64,000 nt of DNA from Dryas octopetala (lineage: Eukaryota > Streptophyta > Magnoliopsida > Rosales > Rosaceae): NCBI GenBank assembly GCA_963921425.1, contig OY992838.1, positions 1,984,001 through 2,048,000 on the forward strand, read 5' to 3'. The translations under genes were made by a program, and so were the position numbers. The notes under the pieces are model-generated. The model was not told the DNA's origin and did no database searches. It was given only the letters and a program-made list of their open reading frames with translations. Position 1 is the stretch's first letter, and the number at the start of each line of letters is the position of its first letter. Below, one piece after another: positions 62,424 through 64,000 of this stretch.

Positions 62424-64000
62424 TTAGTTTCTTGGCTTGAGGATTGCATGCATTGGATGGAGTTTGTGAGTGGTATACACAGCAGTATCCACATTCTCTT
62501 GCTCTCCATCTCTCAGCCTCCACTGAAACTCCTGCACCAACCTACCAACACTGGTGCTTGCTATTGACATTGCCTGAAGAGGACCAGCACAAGCCCTCTT
62601 CCCAGCTCCAAATGCCATGGTCTTGTGCAAATCTGCTGGATCGAATTTGTCGCTATCCAAAAACCTCTCCGGCTTCCATTCTTCGGGGTTTTCCCATTGA
62701 TTCTAATCCATGTTACACCCGTATATATTAATAGCAATCTGGGTTCCCGCAGGAATGTAGTAACCTCCTAATTGGGTATCTTCATGTACATGTCTCAGAG
62801 GAATTATTGGAGCTGGACTGTGCTTCCTTAAGGTTTCGTGGATAACTCCATTCAAAAATGGTAGTTGGGACAAGTGTTCCTCAGTCAGCTTCTTCGATCC
62901 ACATACATTTTGAATTTCCTCATACAGATGATCCTGTTACATACATAAATTTAGTAATCAATAAAAAAGAGTAGCATATAATATGTAGAAACCGGAAAAA
63001 TTAATTAGTTAGCGACAGCTGAAACGACCTGTCGTTTTGGATCTTTAGCGAGTTGATACAAACCCCATTCTGCTGTTACCAAAATAGTATCCGCTGTCTC
63101 AATGATTGTCTCCCAAACCAACGATGTTATTTGCTCCATTGTAAGCTCTTTTGCTTCAGACAGCAAGTAGTCGAGGAAACAATTTACTTCCTGTTTCATA
63201 TATAGTCATCCAATTAAGTTAATTTTATGCAGTGACACATATTAATTACAAGATGAGTTATAGAGATCTCCTGACAATACAGTTCAATAATCGAAAACTA
63301 AAAAAGATGGAGAAGCGTACCTGACCAGAAGCAATTCGCTTCTTCTGCTCATTGACGAGGGCATTCATTACTACAGTCTTGCGGAAAAGAAATCGCTGAA
63401 TTTTCTTTTCAAATGAGTTATTAGGAAGCCATCTGAGGTAAGGGAAGAAATCTCTCCAATCAACTTCAATCGCACCCTCCATCATTTCGAGCACTAGAAC
63501 CTTAAACATCTCATCTCTTGACAAACGAGTCCCAAGCTCCTCCACATAAATGGAGTAGCCTTCTACGTTCTTAATTCCTAAGGCCTGCATATATGTATCT
63601 GCCGTTATGCTACGTACGTACCTTAATAATTATATTATTCATTTTGCAATTGTGAATTTAGTCAAATGACTCAAATCCAATGAATAACAAAAGTAATCAA
63701 TTAATTATAGAATACATCAATTTTCAACCAATGAAGAAACGTACTCACTTGCTTCAACGAAAGTCCAAAGAGTTCATACTCAAATATTTTCTTGAAATTT
63801 ACAGCTTGATGAGGAAAGTTCTTTACATGATCATGCAATCGACCTGAAACATTTTCTCTCAGAGTATCTCTGTTATTTTGGTGTCGCTTCTGTATGCATA
63901 AAATTAATTAAACGAGAGTTATAATTAGTAACATCTAGCTACAATATATATATAATCATATGGAGCAAATTAAAGTATTATATTATATTGCACAAAACTT
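62424..64000 (-). pseudogene. ent-Kaurene oxidase-like copy, inverted, with in-frame stop, incomplete at window edge
   Basis: Compared exon by exon with the intact KO, exons 4-8 are present on the minus strand: exon 4 63889-63749 (141 bp), exon 5 63584-63321 (264 bp, two codons more), exon 6 63190-63029 (162 bp), and exons 7 and 8 fused as 62933-62424. Exons 1-3 lie beyond 64000. Splice sites of the remaining introns are GT-AG. The intron between exons 7 and 8, present in both other copies, is absent without loss of frame ([12 protein letters not shown]). A TAG at 62705-62703 replaces the Lys of NMDKNQW, upstream of the heme loop [14 protein letters not shown], so a translated protein would lack the heme ligand. 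Everything else is in frame, so the copy is young or was recently disabled; an error in the assembly is the alternative. Confidence 0.85.

Overview
The window is plant nuclear DNA: intron-rich genes with GT-AG introns, AT-rich intergenic DNA, several families of retrotransposons and DNA transposons, and plant-specific gene families (REM/B3, Dof, ent-kaurene oxidase, LHT-type amino acid transporter). Gene content and the repeat load suggest a woody rosid, possibly a Rosaceae tree. That placement is inference; no species marker was read.

Layout. 1220-4860 (-): a six-exon REM gene with three B3 domains. 5717-17920: a 12.2 kb Ty3/gypsy Tat-lineage element whose two 1054 bp LTRs differ at one base that I saw. 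It carries a gag-pol ORF with one frameshift near the integrase C-terminus, a five-copy 71 bp tandem array, and a three-exon antisense gene. 18385-19928 (-): a second, two-B3-domain REM gene, so the retroelement sits between two tandem REM paralogues. 21985-24807 (-): a single-exon MoCo-sulfurase-like PLP-fold protein lacking the PLP lysine and the sulfur-carrying cysteine. 28069-32588: a 4.5 kb LTR element with a tRNA-iMet primer site and LTRs with no difference found, but no recognisable pol.

34604-37854 (+): an ent-kaurene oxidase (KO, CYP701A) pseudogene with a hAT-like MITE in one intron. 38219-43246 (-): a Ty1/copia element with one in-frame stop. 44798-47998 (+): an intact eight-exon KO gene (517 aa). 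50073-50780 (+): a Dof transcription factor. 52921-54556: a Mutator-like element with about 450 bp terminal inverted repeats and a 9 bp target duplication. 54998-58011 (-): an intact five-exon LHT-like-8 amino acid transporter (522 aa). About 60690-62220 (-): a 5'-truncated LINE. 62424-64000 (-): an inverted third KO copy with one in-frame stop and a precisely missing intron, running off the window edge.

The host genes do not form a pathway unit. The two clusters are tandem REM B3 genes and a local KO family of one functional-looking copy and two damaged ones; KO catalyses the three-step oxidation of ent-kaurene in gibberellin synthesis. The least ordinary items are the spliced antisense gene inside the Tat element, the doubly inactivated PLP-fold protein, the intron loss in the inverted KO copy, and the coding-less LTR element that moved recently. 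Exon boundaries were assigned by eye from splice consensus, phase agreement and paralogue comparison; there is no transcript evidence.
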